DNA of 64,000 bases from Breviolum minutum Mf 1.05b.01. Taxonomy: Eukaryota > Sar > Dinophyceae > Suessiales > Symbiodiniaceae. Shown in pieces: positions 12,245 to 20,990 of the stretch. The position numbers were made by a program, and so were the translations under genes. The stretch spans positions 79,011-143,010 of the forward strand of contig DF239894.1 of NCBI GenBank assembly GCA_000507305.1. Direction: 5' to 3'. The notes under the pieces were generated by a model. That model was not told the origin of the DNA. It saw only the letters and a list, made by a program, of their open reading frames with translations, and made no database searches. The stretch's first letter is position 1; each line of letters begins with the position of its first letter.

Positions 12245-12364
12245 TGTGTAAACTCTCTTTGGTGTGACATGGGTTGTCATATCTTGTCATGATCAACTTG
12301 GCTGCGATTCTGCAGACCCTTTTGTGTGTCAAAGGAAAAAGGTGCGCCGTGATCTTGCGAGTTA
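12245..12364 (+). repeat. 5' LTR (120 bp)
   Basis: Starts tgtgtaaactc and ends gcgagtta, and is identical over all 120 bases to 20991-21110. It begins with TG but ends with TA rather than the usual CA. It is very short for an autonomous element. I see no convincing TATA box. Confidence 0.95.
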
Positions 12365-12380
12365 GGTTATGAGCCCAACC
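12365..12380 (+). promoter_or_regulatory. Primer-binding site for an initiator tRNA-Met half molecule
   Basis: GGTTATGAGCCCAACC follows the 5' LTR with no gap. Its complement reads GGTTGGGCTCATAACC, which resembles the anticodon arm of eukaryotic initiator tRNA-Met (CAU anticodon followed by AACC) rather than the 3' CCA end. Drosophila copia is known to prime from an internal cut of this tRNA near position 39. The same mechanism is inferred here. Confidence 0.75.
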
Positions 12381-12399
12381 TTTCACGCTTTTTAGAATC

Positions 12400-15300
12400 A
12401 TGGCAATGGTGCGGTCTACATCGGCACCTGGGAACCCTTTTTGGAGTCAGCGAGTTCGAGATGAATGGCAACTGGCTTCGATGAGGCCAAGCGAGTTACC
12501 ACCCATTCCAGTGGACTCCGATCTGGATGGTGATGAGAAGGTTCCTTTGGGGGATGGTGCTCAAGAGGAACATCGTGGAAGGTCTCGCAGTCGGCCTCAA
12601 AAAGATGGCGATGAGCAGGTTGGAACTGGCAGCCAAGCGGAAGCATTCCGAACACCGGAGCAGGTAGCTGTGAAGGTGGAAAGGGGATGGGCTGAGCCGT
12701 CAGTGGATGAACAACAGAGAGAACTTGAAGAAAGGGAGTCTTTGGAAGAGGCTCTTAGCCGAGAGATGGATGATTGGTTTCGGTCACGTCGTGAGGAAGC
12801 GACGGAGAAGCCTGAGGACTTGCTGAAGATGCAGGCCCAACGTCTGAAGGATCAGGCACAACGCTTGAAGGAGGAGAACATGGCGCTGCTTCGGGAGCAG
12901 AACTTGAAGCTGATGAAGGAGGTAGAGAAGTTGAAGAGTCAGAGCCATGGAGCGGGGGAGGGTGGCCAGTCGTCAGGGTCTGAGTGGTCAACAGTGTCCC
13001 CTCCAGTTCCTAGAGCTATGTCCCCAAAGCGCATTGTGAGAACTTTGTCTCCGTCTGGGTTGAAGATGACGCCTGGAGGAACAAGAGTCCCGAGTTGTCC
13101 ACCACCACCAGACAGTCCGGTGTTGGATTGGTCTCAGATGCCACAATGGCCACCACAACCGCCAGTGTACTATGACAAGGTGTCGATGGATGTCAAGTAT
13201 GGCAGGATTTGCGATCGGCAGTGGTCGCCAAGGAATGCACGTGTGGATCAAAGGCATCTTGGCTGGCAGACTTTTGGAGAAGAGCATGGTGGTCATGATG
13301 GTGGAGCTGGAGAAGTTCGGGCTGGCAGGCGTGATGGTCTACCTCATCATGATGGTGGAGCTGGAGAAGTTCGGGCTAGCAGGCGTGATGTTCTACTTCA
13401 ACATGACTGTGGAGCTGGAGACGTTCGGGCTAGCAGGCGTGATGATCTACTTCAACGCGATTGTCGAGTAGGCGATAGTCGGGCTTGGCAGCACGATGAA
13501 GCTCAACATGGAGATCGGGCTGGCAGGCGAGGTGATCTATGTCATCCTGATAAGCGAGCACGAAGTGACTGGTCAGATCAACGTGATGAAAGAGCTCTAC
13601 ATGATGGTCCACAGCGTGAAGAAAGGGCTGAGGATGAGAGAACAGTGAAGTTGGAGAAGCAGGTTGAAGAGCTGAAGGAGGAGCTGGAAAAGCAGGTGAG
13701 GAAGTTTCAGGCCCCTGCTTGGTCTTCGCTGTTCCACAAGGAGGAGATCAAAGGAGGTGGTCATGAGGATCACACGGAAGATTCACTGCGGAGTTTTCCA
13801 ATTGTCCTGCCGAAGTTGCCGGAGCCGACAGTGCGGAACGCATCGTTGGAGGCAGGAGACTGGTTGACACAGGTGAGACCGCTGATTGCTGATGTTTCAA
13901 CAAAGGCAGTGCAGTGGTGGGACAATGTGGTCAAGGCAACCTTTGATCAATATCGGTTGTGGCTGGCAGCTAGTCCACTGGAGAGATTGAGGATTCCAGC
14001 GCCAAGTGAGCAAGAGCTTTCCAAAGGCTATCAGAGACTTGCCCAAAGGGTCTCGGTGATGATGATGCAGAGTCTCCCAGAAGGATTGAAACAAGAGATG
14101 ATTGCGATGCGACAAATGGACTCGGTCAACATCCTCTACAAGATCTTCAAGACGTATCAGCCTGGTGGCTTAGCTGAACGTCGTCAGATGTTGGCAGAGC
14201 TCACAGTTACTGGTGCTGCCACTACAGCAAGTGAAGCTGTTGCATCGCTTAGACTTTGGAAGCGACAAGCTCAGAGAGCTCAGGGGCTTCGTGTGGTGAT
14301 GCCGGATGCGGTACTGCAGGTGAAGGCTTTGTCCACCATCATGGAACAGCTTTTGGCGGTGGATACTCAGGCAGCGTTTCGAGTCAACGCTTACAGAATG
14401 CAACATGGCATCGATGTGGCGCCGTCTGAGGTGGACATCAACCTGTTCTTTGAGCTGCTTTTGGCGGAGGCGGAGCAAATGGTGACGAGTACTTCAAGAA
14501 CAAGTGAGGTTACAGGATCCAAGGAAGTTAAGCCTGGGGTCAAGGTGCTTCAGACTGTGAAGAATGGGATTTGCCAGTTTTGGGGCTCGGCTGAAAGATG
14601 TAGATTTGGCCGGCGATGCAAGTTCAACCATGACTGGCAGCAATTGAGTGACAAGAGTGGTAGATGTTGGCTATGCAGCAGTCAGAAGCATCTGAAACAT
14701 GACTGTCCGACTATGAAGGGTGAGAACGGTGAGGAGGATCCACCGAAGAGCTCGGTGGGGGGGAGTGACACGTTCTCAACCGGAAAGTCTGGAGGAGGAA
14801 AAGGAAGTGGCTATAAGGGATATGGAGATAGAGAAAAAGGTTTTGGAAAGAAGGGTGGAAAGAAAGGAAAGTTTGGTAGCAATGGAGCAACAGGCAATGG
14901 CAAAGGAGGAGCGGTTGATCAACAAGGAGATGCTGCAGGAGCTGTTGCTGATACCAAGAAAGATAGCAAAGAACAAGAGGCTGAAGGAAGAAGCAAGAAT
15001 GATCAGGAGAAAGGAAGTGGTGAGAAGCCAGAGACAAAGATCTTGGAGGAGGTCACACACCTGCTGAAGTCGATGAGGATTCAAACTGCAGAACCCCAGA
15101 TGAGAGTGTGTCAGGTGAAGCAGTTGTCAGCAAGTGAACCGAGGTCGGCTTTGTTGGATAGTGGGGCTACTCATTGCTTGAGAAAGGCATCATCACTTCA
15201 GGAGTGGGATAGTGCAGCTCCAGTGCGTGTGATGTTGGCTAGTGGTGAAGCAGAACTACGTCAATGTCAAGAGACGTCTACGTTGCTGACGCAGGAGGAG

Positions 15301-16680
15301 GTGCAAATGGTCCTGCCGGTGGCGAAGATCTTAGAAGTAGGATATACGCTGCTCTGGACAAAGGAAGGATGCCGAGTTGAACACCCAAGTCTTGGAAAGG
15401 TTCCAGTGAGGCTAGCTCAAGGATGTCCAACTGTGGGAGATGATTGGGGAAAAATGATGATGCAGGACATCGAGGATTTAGAGAAGAGAAGAGCGAAGAT
15501 CAGATCAATCTTGGTCGATGGAGTTTTGGCTGAGGATGAGTATGAGAAAAAGGTTGCTGAGTTGAGGACGATGTTTCCTGTTGCACCACTCAGGGTGTTG
15601 GAGCGGATTCCAGGAGAGGAGTCGTGGGATGCAAATCAACTACCGTTTAATAGGAAAGCAAGAAGAAAGATCATGAAGGCAGACAGGGTGATGGTGAACA
15701 TGTTTGCTGGAAGTGATGTGAAGAGGTGGTCAGTGGTGGAGGATCAGTCGACTGCGGTGATATCCATTGACGTGATGCATGGTGGGAATGCGTTGTGTCC
15801 TCATCTCACGGGCTGGCTGAACTCTGTCATTGATACTGGAAAAGTGGTCATGTGGACATCAGGTCCTCCATGCAGAACGGTGTCAATACTTCGGAAGAGA
15901 GGTGCGTGGGATAATGGGCCGCAACAACTGAGGAGCAGAATGGGAGAGAAGAGGTACGGCCTTGACGGGCTGACAGCGGCTCAAAGAGAGTTGGTGGATC
16001 ATGACTCGGCGATTTGGTTAAAAAATCTATGGTGGATGAGGCGAGTCAAGAAGAAGAACCCTCGTGCAGAACTTCTCCTAGAACAACCACAGGATCCGGA
16101 GGAGTGGCTGAAGGAGGGAAACAGTGGAAGTGAGTATGACAGGTGTCCAAGCTTCCTGATATGGCCTGAGACACAGGAGATGATCAAGGATTTGAAGCTG
16201 ACAACTACACGTTTCGATCAAGGAGCAGTTGGAGCTGGGACACCAAAGCCAACTGCGGTTGTCAGTGATGTTCAGGAGATCCAGTGTTTCGAAGGCTTGA
16301 AAGCGAAGAGGAAGGATGAAGAATGGCCTGAACGAGTCGAAGAAGGCATAGAGAAGTCGAGAAGGATGGCACAGTGGGCTCCTGGAATGGTGAGAGCTAT
16401 CGTTGCAGCTATGAGGAGACTTGACAAGAAGCAGGAGGCAGTGGTTAAGGCTCTAACTGCAAAAGAAAAGGCTGAGGTTGCAGATTGGGAGGCTCATTTT
16501 GCATCGGGCCATATCCCGTTTCGGCGGGACTGCATGTGTTGTGTTTGGAGTCGATGGGGAGGAGCCGTCCTAGGAGGAGACAGAGTCATCCAGACAGCTA
16601 CACGATGGCTATTGATGTCACAGGGCCTTTTCAGCCTGGAGAAGACCAAGAACTGCACCAGCCAAGGTACATCATGGTAG
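12400..16680 (+). CDS. Retrotransposon gag, protease and start of integrase (1426-codon frame)
   Basis: The start at 12400 is the first ATG after the primer site. Residues about 95-180 are a charged coiled coil. Residues 299-352 are three 18-residue repeats (HDGGAGEVRAxRRD...) with a decayed fourth copy. Residues about 480-715 are the likely capsid region, with a GLKQEMIAMR-like helical stretch. Residues 725-744 form a CCCH zinc finger (C-x8-C-x5-C-x3-H) and 756-769 a CCHC knuckle (C-x2-C-x4-H-x4-C). A glycine/lysine-rich linker follows. The aspartic protease motif LLDSGATHC has its Asp at residue 920. The integrase zinc motif is H1366, H1371, C1378, C1381. Past nucleotide about 16542 this frame loses similarity and ends, while the integrase core continues one base earlier in frame. 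The last 46 or so codons are therefore probably not native. Confidence 0.92.
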   Translation: MAMVRSTSAPGNPFWSQRVRDEWQLASMRPSELPPIPVDSDLDGDEKVPLGDGAQEEHRGRSRSRPQKDGDEQVGTGSQAEAFRTPEQVAVKVERGWAEPSVDEQQRELEERESLEEALSREMDDWFRSRREEATEKPEDLLKMQAQRLKDQAQRLKEENMALLREQNLKLMKEVEKLKSQSHGAGEGGQSSGSEWSTVSPPVPRAMSPKRIVRTLSPSGLKMTPGGTRVPSCPPPPDSPVLDWSQMPQWPPQPPVYYDKVSMDVKYGRICDRQWSPRNARVDQRHLGWQTFGEEHGGHDGGAGEVRAGRRDGLPHHDGGAGEVRASRRDVLLQHDCGAGDVRASRRDDLLQRDCRVGDSRAWQHDEAQHGDRAGRRGDLCHPDKRARSDWSDQRDERALHDGPQREERAEDERTVKLEKQVEELKEELEKQVRKFQAPAWSSLFHKEEIKGGGHEDHTEDSLRSFPIVLPKLPEPTVRNASLEAGDWLTQVRPLIADVSTKAVQWWDNVVKATFDQYRLWLAASPLERLRIPAPSEQELSKGYQRLAQRVSVMMMQSLPEGLKQEMIAMRQMDSVNILYKIFKTYQPGGLAERRQMLAELTVTGAATTASEAVASLRLWKRQAQRAQGLRVVMPDAVLQVKALSTIMEQLLAVDTQAAFRVNAYRMQHGIDVAPSEVDINLFFELLLAEAEQMVTSTSRTSEVTGSKEVKPGVKVLQTVKNGICQFWGSAERCRFGRRCKFNHDWQQLSDKSGRCWLCSSQKHLKHDCPTMKGENGEEDPPKSSVGGSDTFSTGKSGGGKGSGYKGYGDREKGFGKKGGKKGKFGSNGATGNGKGGAVDQQGDAAGAVADTKKDSKEQEAEGRSKNDQEKGSGEKPETKILEEVTHLLKSMRIQTAEPQMRVCQVKQLSASEPRSALLDSGATHCLRKASSLQEWDSAAPVRVMLASGEAELRQCQETSTLLTQEEVQMVLPVAKILEVGYTLLWTKEGCRVEHPSLGKVPVRLAQGCPTVGDDWGKMMMQDIEDLEKRRAKIRSILVDGVLAEDEYEKKVAELRTMFPVAPLRVLERIPGEESWDANQLPFNRKARRKIMKADRVMVNMFAGSDVKRWSVVEDQSTAVISIDVMHGGNALCPHLTGWLNSVIDTGKVVMWTSGPPCRTVSILRKRGAWDNGPQQLRSRMGEKRYGLDGLTAAQRELVDHDSAIWLKNLWWMRRVKKKNPRAELLLEQPQDPEEWLKEGNSGSEYDRCPSFLIWPETQEMIKDLKLTTTRFDQGAVGAGTPKPTAVVSDVQEIQCFEGLKAKRKDEEWPERVEEGIEKSRRMAQWAPGMVRAIVAAMRRLDKKQEAVVKALTAKEKAEVADWEAHFASGHIPFRRDCMCCVWSRWGGAVLGGDRVIQTATRWLLMSQGLFSLEKTKNCTSQGTSW
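13294..13509 (+). repeat. 54-bp tandem repeats inside gag
   Basis: Three clear 54-bp units (13294-13347, 13348-13401, 13402-13455) and a decayed fourth encode 18-residue repeats rich in Gly, Arg, Asp and His. The unit is a multiple of three, so the frame is kept. Confidence 0.9.
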
Positions 16681-17000
16681 CCACTGTGACTATTCCTATG
16701 AAGGGTGGAGAGCCTTTACCGTATGGGTTGAAGGAGATGGGCTTCAGAAAAAGGAAAGAGAACAAGCAGTGTTGGATGTTCAAGATGAGGGCTCCGTTTT
16801 TGGGGCAGCGACCAAGGAAGAAGGACAAAAAGAACAAGATGAAGGCTCCGTTTTGGGAACGGCGGCCTCGCAAAAAGGACAAAAAGAACAAGATGAAGGC
16901 TCCGTTTTGGGAACGGCGGCCTCGCAAAAAGGACAAGAAGAACAAGTCTGGGATTGTGAGGAAGAAGAACAGCAAGAGGAGCTATCTCAGGCAGAAGTGA
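16485..17000 (+). CDS. Integrase core, first catalytic segment (second frame)
   Basis: In this frame the region from about 16545 to 16740 continues the integrase: a basic GRSRPRRRQSHP linker follows the zinc motif, then AIDVTGPF, whose Asp (codon at 16614) is the first catalytic acid, then ATVTIPMKGGEPLPYGLKEMG. Upstream of 16540 and downstream of about 16745 the native product is read in the neighbouring frames. The rest of this open stretch, a lysine/arginine-rich repeat, is most likely a shadow of the acidic repeat described below. The junctions are short of clear slippery sequences, although the second lies by an A-rich run. Confidence 0.75.
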   Translation: MGGSFCIGPYPVSAGLHVLCLESMGRSRPRRRQSHPDSYTMAIDVTGPFQPGEDQELHQPRYIMVATVTIPMKGGEPLPYGLKEMGFRKRKENKQCWMFKMRAPFLGQRPRKKDKKNKMKAPFWERRPRKKDKKNKMKAPFWERRPRKKDKKNKSGIVRKKNSKRSYLRQK

Positions 17001-18634
17001 CTGAGATGGAAAAGGCGAATGAGGAATGGAAGAAGTTTCTTGTTGAAGTCAAGGAACAGGAGATGCAAACATTGACATGGGGTGTTCCGTTGAAGAGTCG
17101 AAATGCCAAGGATGTCGTGGAAGCCCTGAGTCGAATCCATACGAGGTTTAGAGCGATGCAAGTCCCAATCTACAGGTTGCATAGCGACAGAGCTCGTGAA
17201 TTTGTGAGCGCTGAGGTTAAGAAGTGGGCTCGCAGTCAGTCCTTGCTGCAAACTTACACAGCAGGAGACGAGCCGCAAAGCAACGGACGTTGTGAGCGGG
17301 AGGTGGGCATCATCAAGGCTCGTACTAGGGTGCTGCTTCGAGCCTCAAGATCAGCGATCCATCTGTGGCCATTAGCTGCTCGACAGGCGATGGAAGAGAG
17401 GTGCCGAGAGCAGTTGGCGAAGATGGGTATCAGGACACCACCCATCTTGCCGTTCGGTGAATGGCTGTTGCCAGGCGAAAGTCGTGGTTCAATCGCAGTG
17501 AGCCGTGGAAATGGCCTATGGAAAGAGTCAAGTGTTATGGACCTGCAGCCGACATGGGGTTGGGGAGCCGGGGTCACTACGTTCGAAGACGGAAAATTCA
17601 TTAGATCAACGATCATCGTCGTCCCAAAGCAGAAGGCCGAGACGTTAGAGGAGGTTCGTCAACAGCGGCAACAAGGATTGGGAGATGGTGTAACCCTTGA
17701 CGCACAGGGCTCTGTGGAGGACGCAACCTTGGACGTCAAGGGGGACCACCGGGAGGAGCAAGAGCAAATGTGGGATCCGGATGAGTTGGAGATTCTGATG
17801 GAGAAAGTGGCGCAGCTTGAGGAGGATTTTCCACGGGGTCAGGATCGAGAGTCGACTTCGAGGGCAACTACCAGCAAGCCGAGGCTGAAGAGAAACCCAT
17901 TATTGGATCATGAGCGTCAGGCAGCAGTTTCCCTTTGCCAGCTTCAGGGAAAGGGGGAGTGGCAAGAGGAAGAGGAGAATCGGGTTGCACTACAGTTATG
18001 GCAACATCGTGAACTCACAAAGATACTGCAAGAGGAAGTGAGCAATTGGTTAGAAGGAAATGAAGGTTCGGCAGCAACAGTGAAGGCTGTCAGGCAGGAA
18101 GTGAAGAATCTTGAAAGTCAATTAGCTCGGGCACATGTTGAAGAATGTGAGATTCATGTTAAATCGTTGCAAGCCAAGATGGAGCAGGAGGTACTTCAAA
18201 CACGGGTGGTGGAGATGAGCGAGGTTAGACAGGACTTGGAAGGTTGGAGAGAAGCCTTCGTCAAGGAATACAAGAGTTTGACATCTGGTCCTGTGGTTCC
18301 TATGTCGGCTGAAGAGTATGCGGAGTTGGAGGCAACGGGTGTGGAAATCGAAAGGTTGCCAATGAAAAGTGTCACAACGTTGAAACCACCAAACAGGAGA
18401 AAAGCTCGACTGGTGGTATGCGGAAATTGGTCTGATAAGGAGCCGGAGATGGATGTCTCAGTTGGAGGTGCTTGCACGATGACGCTCAGGACTGTGGTTC
18501 ACATGGCAATCAACGAGGGCTGGTCAATGGGAAGCATAGATGTGACTGGTGCTTTCTTACAAGCTCCGAGGCGTTGCAATGCAAGAATCACGGTGCAGAG
18601 CCGCCATCAATCCTCCGGTCCCTTGGATTGGTAG
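16769..18634 (+). CDS. Integrase core remainder and start of reverse transcriptase (third frame)
   Basis: The native reading probably starts near 16740. Residues 6-59 are three 18-residue acidic repeats (DEGSVxGxAxxxxGQxEQ). The second catalytic Asp is in RLHSDRAREF (codon at 17186) and the catalytic Glu in NGRCEREV (codon at 17294), a spacing of D-x35-E as in retroviral-type integrases. A tryptophan-rich segment (WGWGAGVTTFEDGKFIRS) follows, as in the copia integrase C-terminus, then an acidic linker with heptads. Reverse transcriptase begins with KARLVVCGN and SIDVTGAFLQAP, the latter carrying the first catalytic Asp. Similarity passes to the next frame near 18597, so the final residues here are out of register. 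Confidence 0.88.
   Translation: MLDVQDEGSVFGAATKEEGQKEQDEGSVLGTAASQKGQKEQDEGSVLGTAASQKGQEEQVWDCEEEEQQEELSQAEVTEMEKANEEWKKFLVEVKEQEMQTLTWGVPLKSRNAKDVVEALSRIHTRFRAMQVPIYRLHSDRAREFVSAEVKKWARSQSLLQTYTAGDEPQSNGRCEREVGIIKARTRVLLRASRSAIHLWPLAARQAMEERCREQLAKMGIRTPPILPFGEWLLPGESRGSIAVSRGNGLWKESSVMDLQPTWGWGAGVTTFEDGKFIRSTIIVVPKQKAETLEEVRQQRQQGLGDGVTLDAQGSVEDATLDVKGDHREEQEQMWDPDELEILMEKVAQLEEDFPRGQDRESTSRATTSKPRLKRNPLLDHERQAAVSLCQLQGKGEWQEEEENRVALQLWQHRELTKILQEEVSNWLEGNEGSAATVKAVRQEVKNLESQLARAHVEECEIHVKSLQAKMEQEVLQTRVVEMSEVRQDLEGWREAFVKEYKSLTSGPVVPMSAEEYAELEATGVEIERLPMKSVTTLKPPNRRKARLVVCGNWSDKEPEMDVSVGGACTMTLRTVVHMAINEGWSMGSIDVTGAFLQAPRRCNARITVQSRHQSSGPLDW
16784..16945 (+). repeat. 54-bp tandem repeats inside the integrase core
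   Basis: Three 54-bp units, the first diverged and the second and third nearly identical, lie between the codons for the first and second catalytic Asp of integrase. They encode acidic 18-residue repeats. Confidence 0.9.
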
Positions 18635-20895
18635 GACCGGGGGAGAAGTGGAAGGTGCAATGCGCACTTTACGGAATGGTGGAGTCACCATCAGACTGGG
18701 CAGCACATCGTGATGGCTGTATGGACAACATGGTATGGAAAGATGACCAAGGATCCTATAGATTGCGAAGAACTCCAGAGCGTCATCTCTGGAACATAGA
18801 GGATGACAAGGGCAGGCTACGAGGTGCAGTAGTAGTCTACGTCGACGACCTTTTTGTGGTGGCTGAAGAAACGAAGATTGGAGGAGTCTTTGAGGCCATA
18901 AAAAGGACGTGGCAATGCTCGGAGGAGGAGAGAGTCACGGAAGATGCATGGATGAGATTCTGTGGATATGAATTGAAGAAGACAAAAGATGGAGTGATGA
19001 TAGCCCAGCCGGGTTACACTGAGGACTTGTTGAGAAGGCGACAAGTCGAAGGAACTGAGGAGTGTCCATGCCCGAAGGTGGACGATCAGGAGGATGAAGA
19101 GAATGATGATGGCCGCATACTCCGTGAAGCTCAAACAATCACGGGGGAACTCATGTGGTTGAGTGGTCGTAGCAGACCCGACATCTCGTATGTCGTAGGG
19201 CTGATGAGTCGACTACTTCATCGGCGGCCAGGCTATGTTTGTAGTATCGGCAGGCATGTTCTGAAGTACCTGAATGGCACAAAGAGCTTTGGACTGGAGT
19301 ACCTGCCCTTTGAGAAGGCCAAGTGTCGGAATTCACAGCATCTTCCGTGTGATCGACTATGGGAACAAGTCATTGCCCATGCTGATGCGTCTTTTGCACC
19401 CCCACATGAAAAACATCGTTCAGTGCAATCAGTGGTTCTGGAGCATGCCGGGAACATCTTAATGTGGGAAACCACCAGACAACCTTTTATAGCACAATCC
19501 ACTGCTGAAGCAGAAGTTCTAGGCTACAACGAAGCCTATCAAGCTACAGAATCGATGTCTTCCCTACTACAGATCTTCATGAAGAAGCCTATTGAGAAGG
19601 TGTTGCTGGGGGACAACAAAGCGGCTCTCACTTTGTGTTGTTCCGAGACGGGACCGTGGAGGACCCGCCACATCAGACTCCGGGCGGCGAAGCTACGTGA
19701 AGCATTGGCGGTAGGGTCTGATTGGAAAGCTCTTCATCTTGCTGGTGGAGAGTTGGTAGCGGATGGAGGCACGAAGGCATTGCTCGGCCAGGCGTTCATG
19801 AAGTTTAGAACGTTGCTTGGAATGGCTGATGGTAGTAGGGTTGTAGGTGTCTTGAAAAGATGTACAGTGGGTAGCATGATGACGAGTCTCGGTAGGGTAG
19901 AGCTTGATCGAGTTTTGCTTGCGATGGGTGGGTTACTCATTTCAAGCGGGGTACTCACTGTAGGACTTCTCCTTGCATTGGTAGCTTGTTTGAAGATGTG
20001 GGATGGCACAAGAGCTAGAAGCCTAAGACCTGAAAGTAGACCGCAACAAGACTCCAACAAAATTGGGAAGGGAGAAGGAGCACAATGTAAAGGGTTCGGT
20101 CGAAGCGGCACGACCACCAATAGGAAGATGGGTTCAGGCAAACCATCTGGGTCCCCAGAAACCCCCTTAGGGAGTGATCCATGGGATCGCAAATGTAGCG
20201 TAGCAGTCCGGGCGTTGCGCTTTGATGGCAAGAAGGAAGATCCGAAGAAGCCGGGTGCTCAGCGGCGTGGCTATAATGCGATGCCCTTGCATGACCGACT
20301 GCAGAAGATTGCTGATCAGGGCAAGGTTGTGGATGAAAAGGTGGACCAGCTTGCTGAAGAGTTGGAGAAAACCTTGAAAACGTTAGATGAGGAAGTTCCC
20401 CGTGGCAGGAGTGCAAGCTCCTCGGGGTTGAACTCGACTACATCAGGGACTATGGGTACGGCAACATCACCATGGAACTCCGAGGAGTTTCAGAAGCCAC
20501 CACGATTGGTGTCAGATCAGTGGCGGCTGGACTTCTATGAGTCGGGATGGATTATTCGAACTCATGGAAAGGCTCGAAAGGCTCCATTTCATCCAGTTCA
20601 TCGATCGTTTCCTGGAGAATCCGGTCAGCTCAGTGAGGAAAGAGTGACAGTGCTTTTTGATCCAGCCGGAAATCGGGAAGTGAAGTGCGATAACTGGTCT
20701 GGACGTCCATGGAGGTTTGAAGATCGGAGCAAGACTTGGAAGGGCTACACCTTTTTCAAGAAGAAGTTGGTTGCGGATGCTACCACCACAAGTGGTGCTA
20801 CGGCGAGTGGTGCTGCTGTGGGTAGCGCTGATGAAGTGAAGCCGCAAGTCGAAACAGTATCAAGTGATGGAAGTTTCGAACAGATAGACGATTAG
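18472..20895 (+). CDS. Reverse transcriptase (YVDD), RNase H and C-terminal extension (fourth segment)
   Basis: The native part begins near 18598 with EPPSILRSLGLVGPG. WKVQCALYGMVESPSDW follows, then the catalytic YVDD at residues 123-126 (18838-18849). The connection RPDISYVVGLMSRL is typical of copia. RNase H shows HADASF (Asp at residue 305), STAEAE and LGDNKAA, with RTRHIRLRAAKLRE, and the ADGGTK tail that usually ends copia Pol. Here about 360 more residues follow. Around residues 480-508 there is a hydrophobic, membrane-like segment (LLISSGVLTVGLLLALVAC), then a basic linker, a short coiled coil, and a compact W/F-rich domain (GWIIRTHGK, WSGRPWRF, WKGYTFF). The stop is at 20893-20895. 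The extension is not part of standard copia Pol and its function is unknown. Confidence 0.92.
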   Translation: MHDDAQDCGSHGNQRGLVNGKHRCDWCFLTSSEALQCKNHGAEPPSILRSLGLVGPGEKWKVQCALYGMVESPSDWAAHRDGCMDNMVWKDDQGSYRLRRTPERHLWNIEDDKGRLRGAVVVYVDDLFVVAEETKIGGVFEAIKRTWQCSEEERVTEDAWMRFCGYELKKTKDGVMIAQPGYTEDLLRRRQVEGTEECPCPKVDDQEDEENDDGRILREAQTITGELMWLSGRSRPDISYVVGLMSRLLHRRPGYVCSIGRHVLKYLNGTKSFGLEYLPFEKAKCRNSQHLPCDRLWEQVIAHADASFAPPHEKHRSVQSVVLEHAGNILMWETTRQPFIAQSTAEAEVLGYNEAYQATESMSSLLQIFMKKPIEKVLLGDNKAALTLCCSETGPWRTRHIRLRAAKLREALAVGSDWKALHLAGGELVADGGTKALLGQAFMKFRTLLGMADGSRVVGVLKRCTVGSMMTSLGRVELDRVLLAMGGLLISSGVLTVGLLLALVACLKMWDGTRARSLRPESRPQQDSNKIGKGEGAQCKGFGRSGTTTNRKMGSGKPSGSPETPLGSDPWDRKCSVAVRALRFDGKKEDPKKPGAQRRGYNAMPLHDRLQKIADQGKVVDEKVDQLAEELEKTLKTLDEEVPRGRSASSSGLNSTTSGTMGTATSPWNSEEFQKPPRLVSDQWRLDFYESGWIIRTHGKARKAPFHPVHRSFPGESGQLSEERVTVLFDPAGNREVKCDNWSGRPWRFEDRSKTWKGYTFFKKKLVADATTTSGATASGAAVGSADEVKPQVETVSSDGSFEQIDD

Positions 20896-20980
20896 GGTCT
20901 TGAGTCTGAACCTTTTCGGTGAGACACTTCAAATGGCAGTCCCCGAAGTGCAATGAAAGGGCTTTTTTCTGCAAAATGCA

Positions 20981-20990
20981 GAAGGGGGAG
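20981..20990 (+). promoter_or_regulatory. Polypurine tract
   Basis: gaagggggag abuts the 3' LTR, as expected for the plus-strand primer of reverse transcription. Confidence 0.85.

Noticed and set aside
16631-17000. Lys/Arg-rich repeat proteins read in the other frames of the integrase repeats
   Set aside because: The acidic frame is flanked by integrase motifs; the basic and antisense readings are shadows of the same 54-bp repeats.
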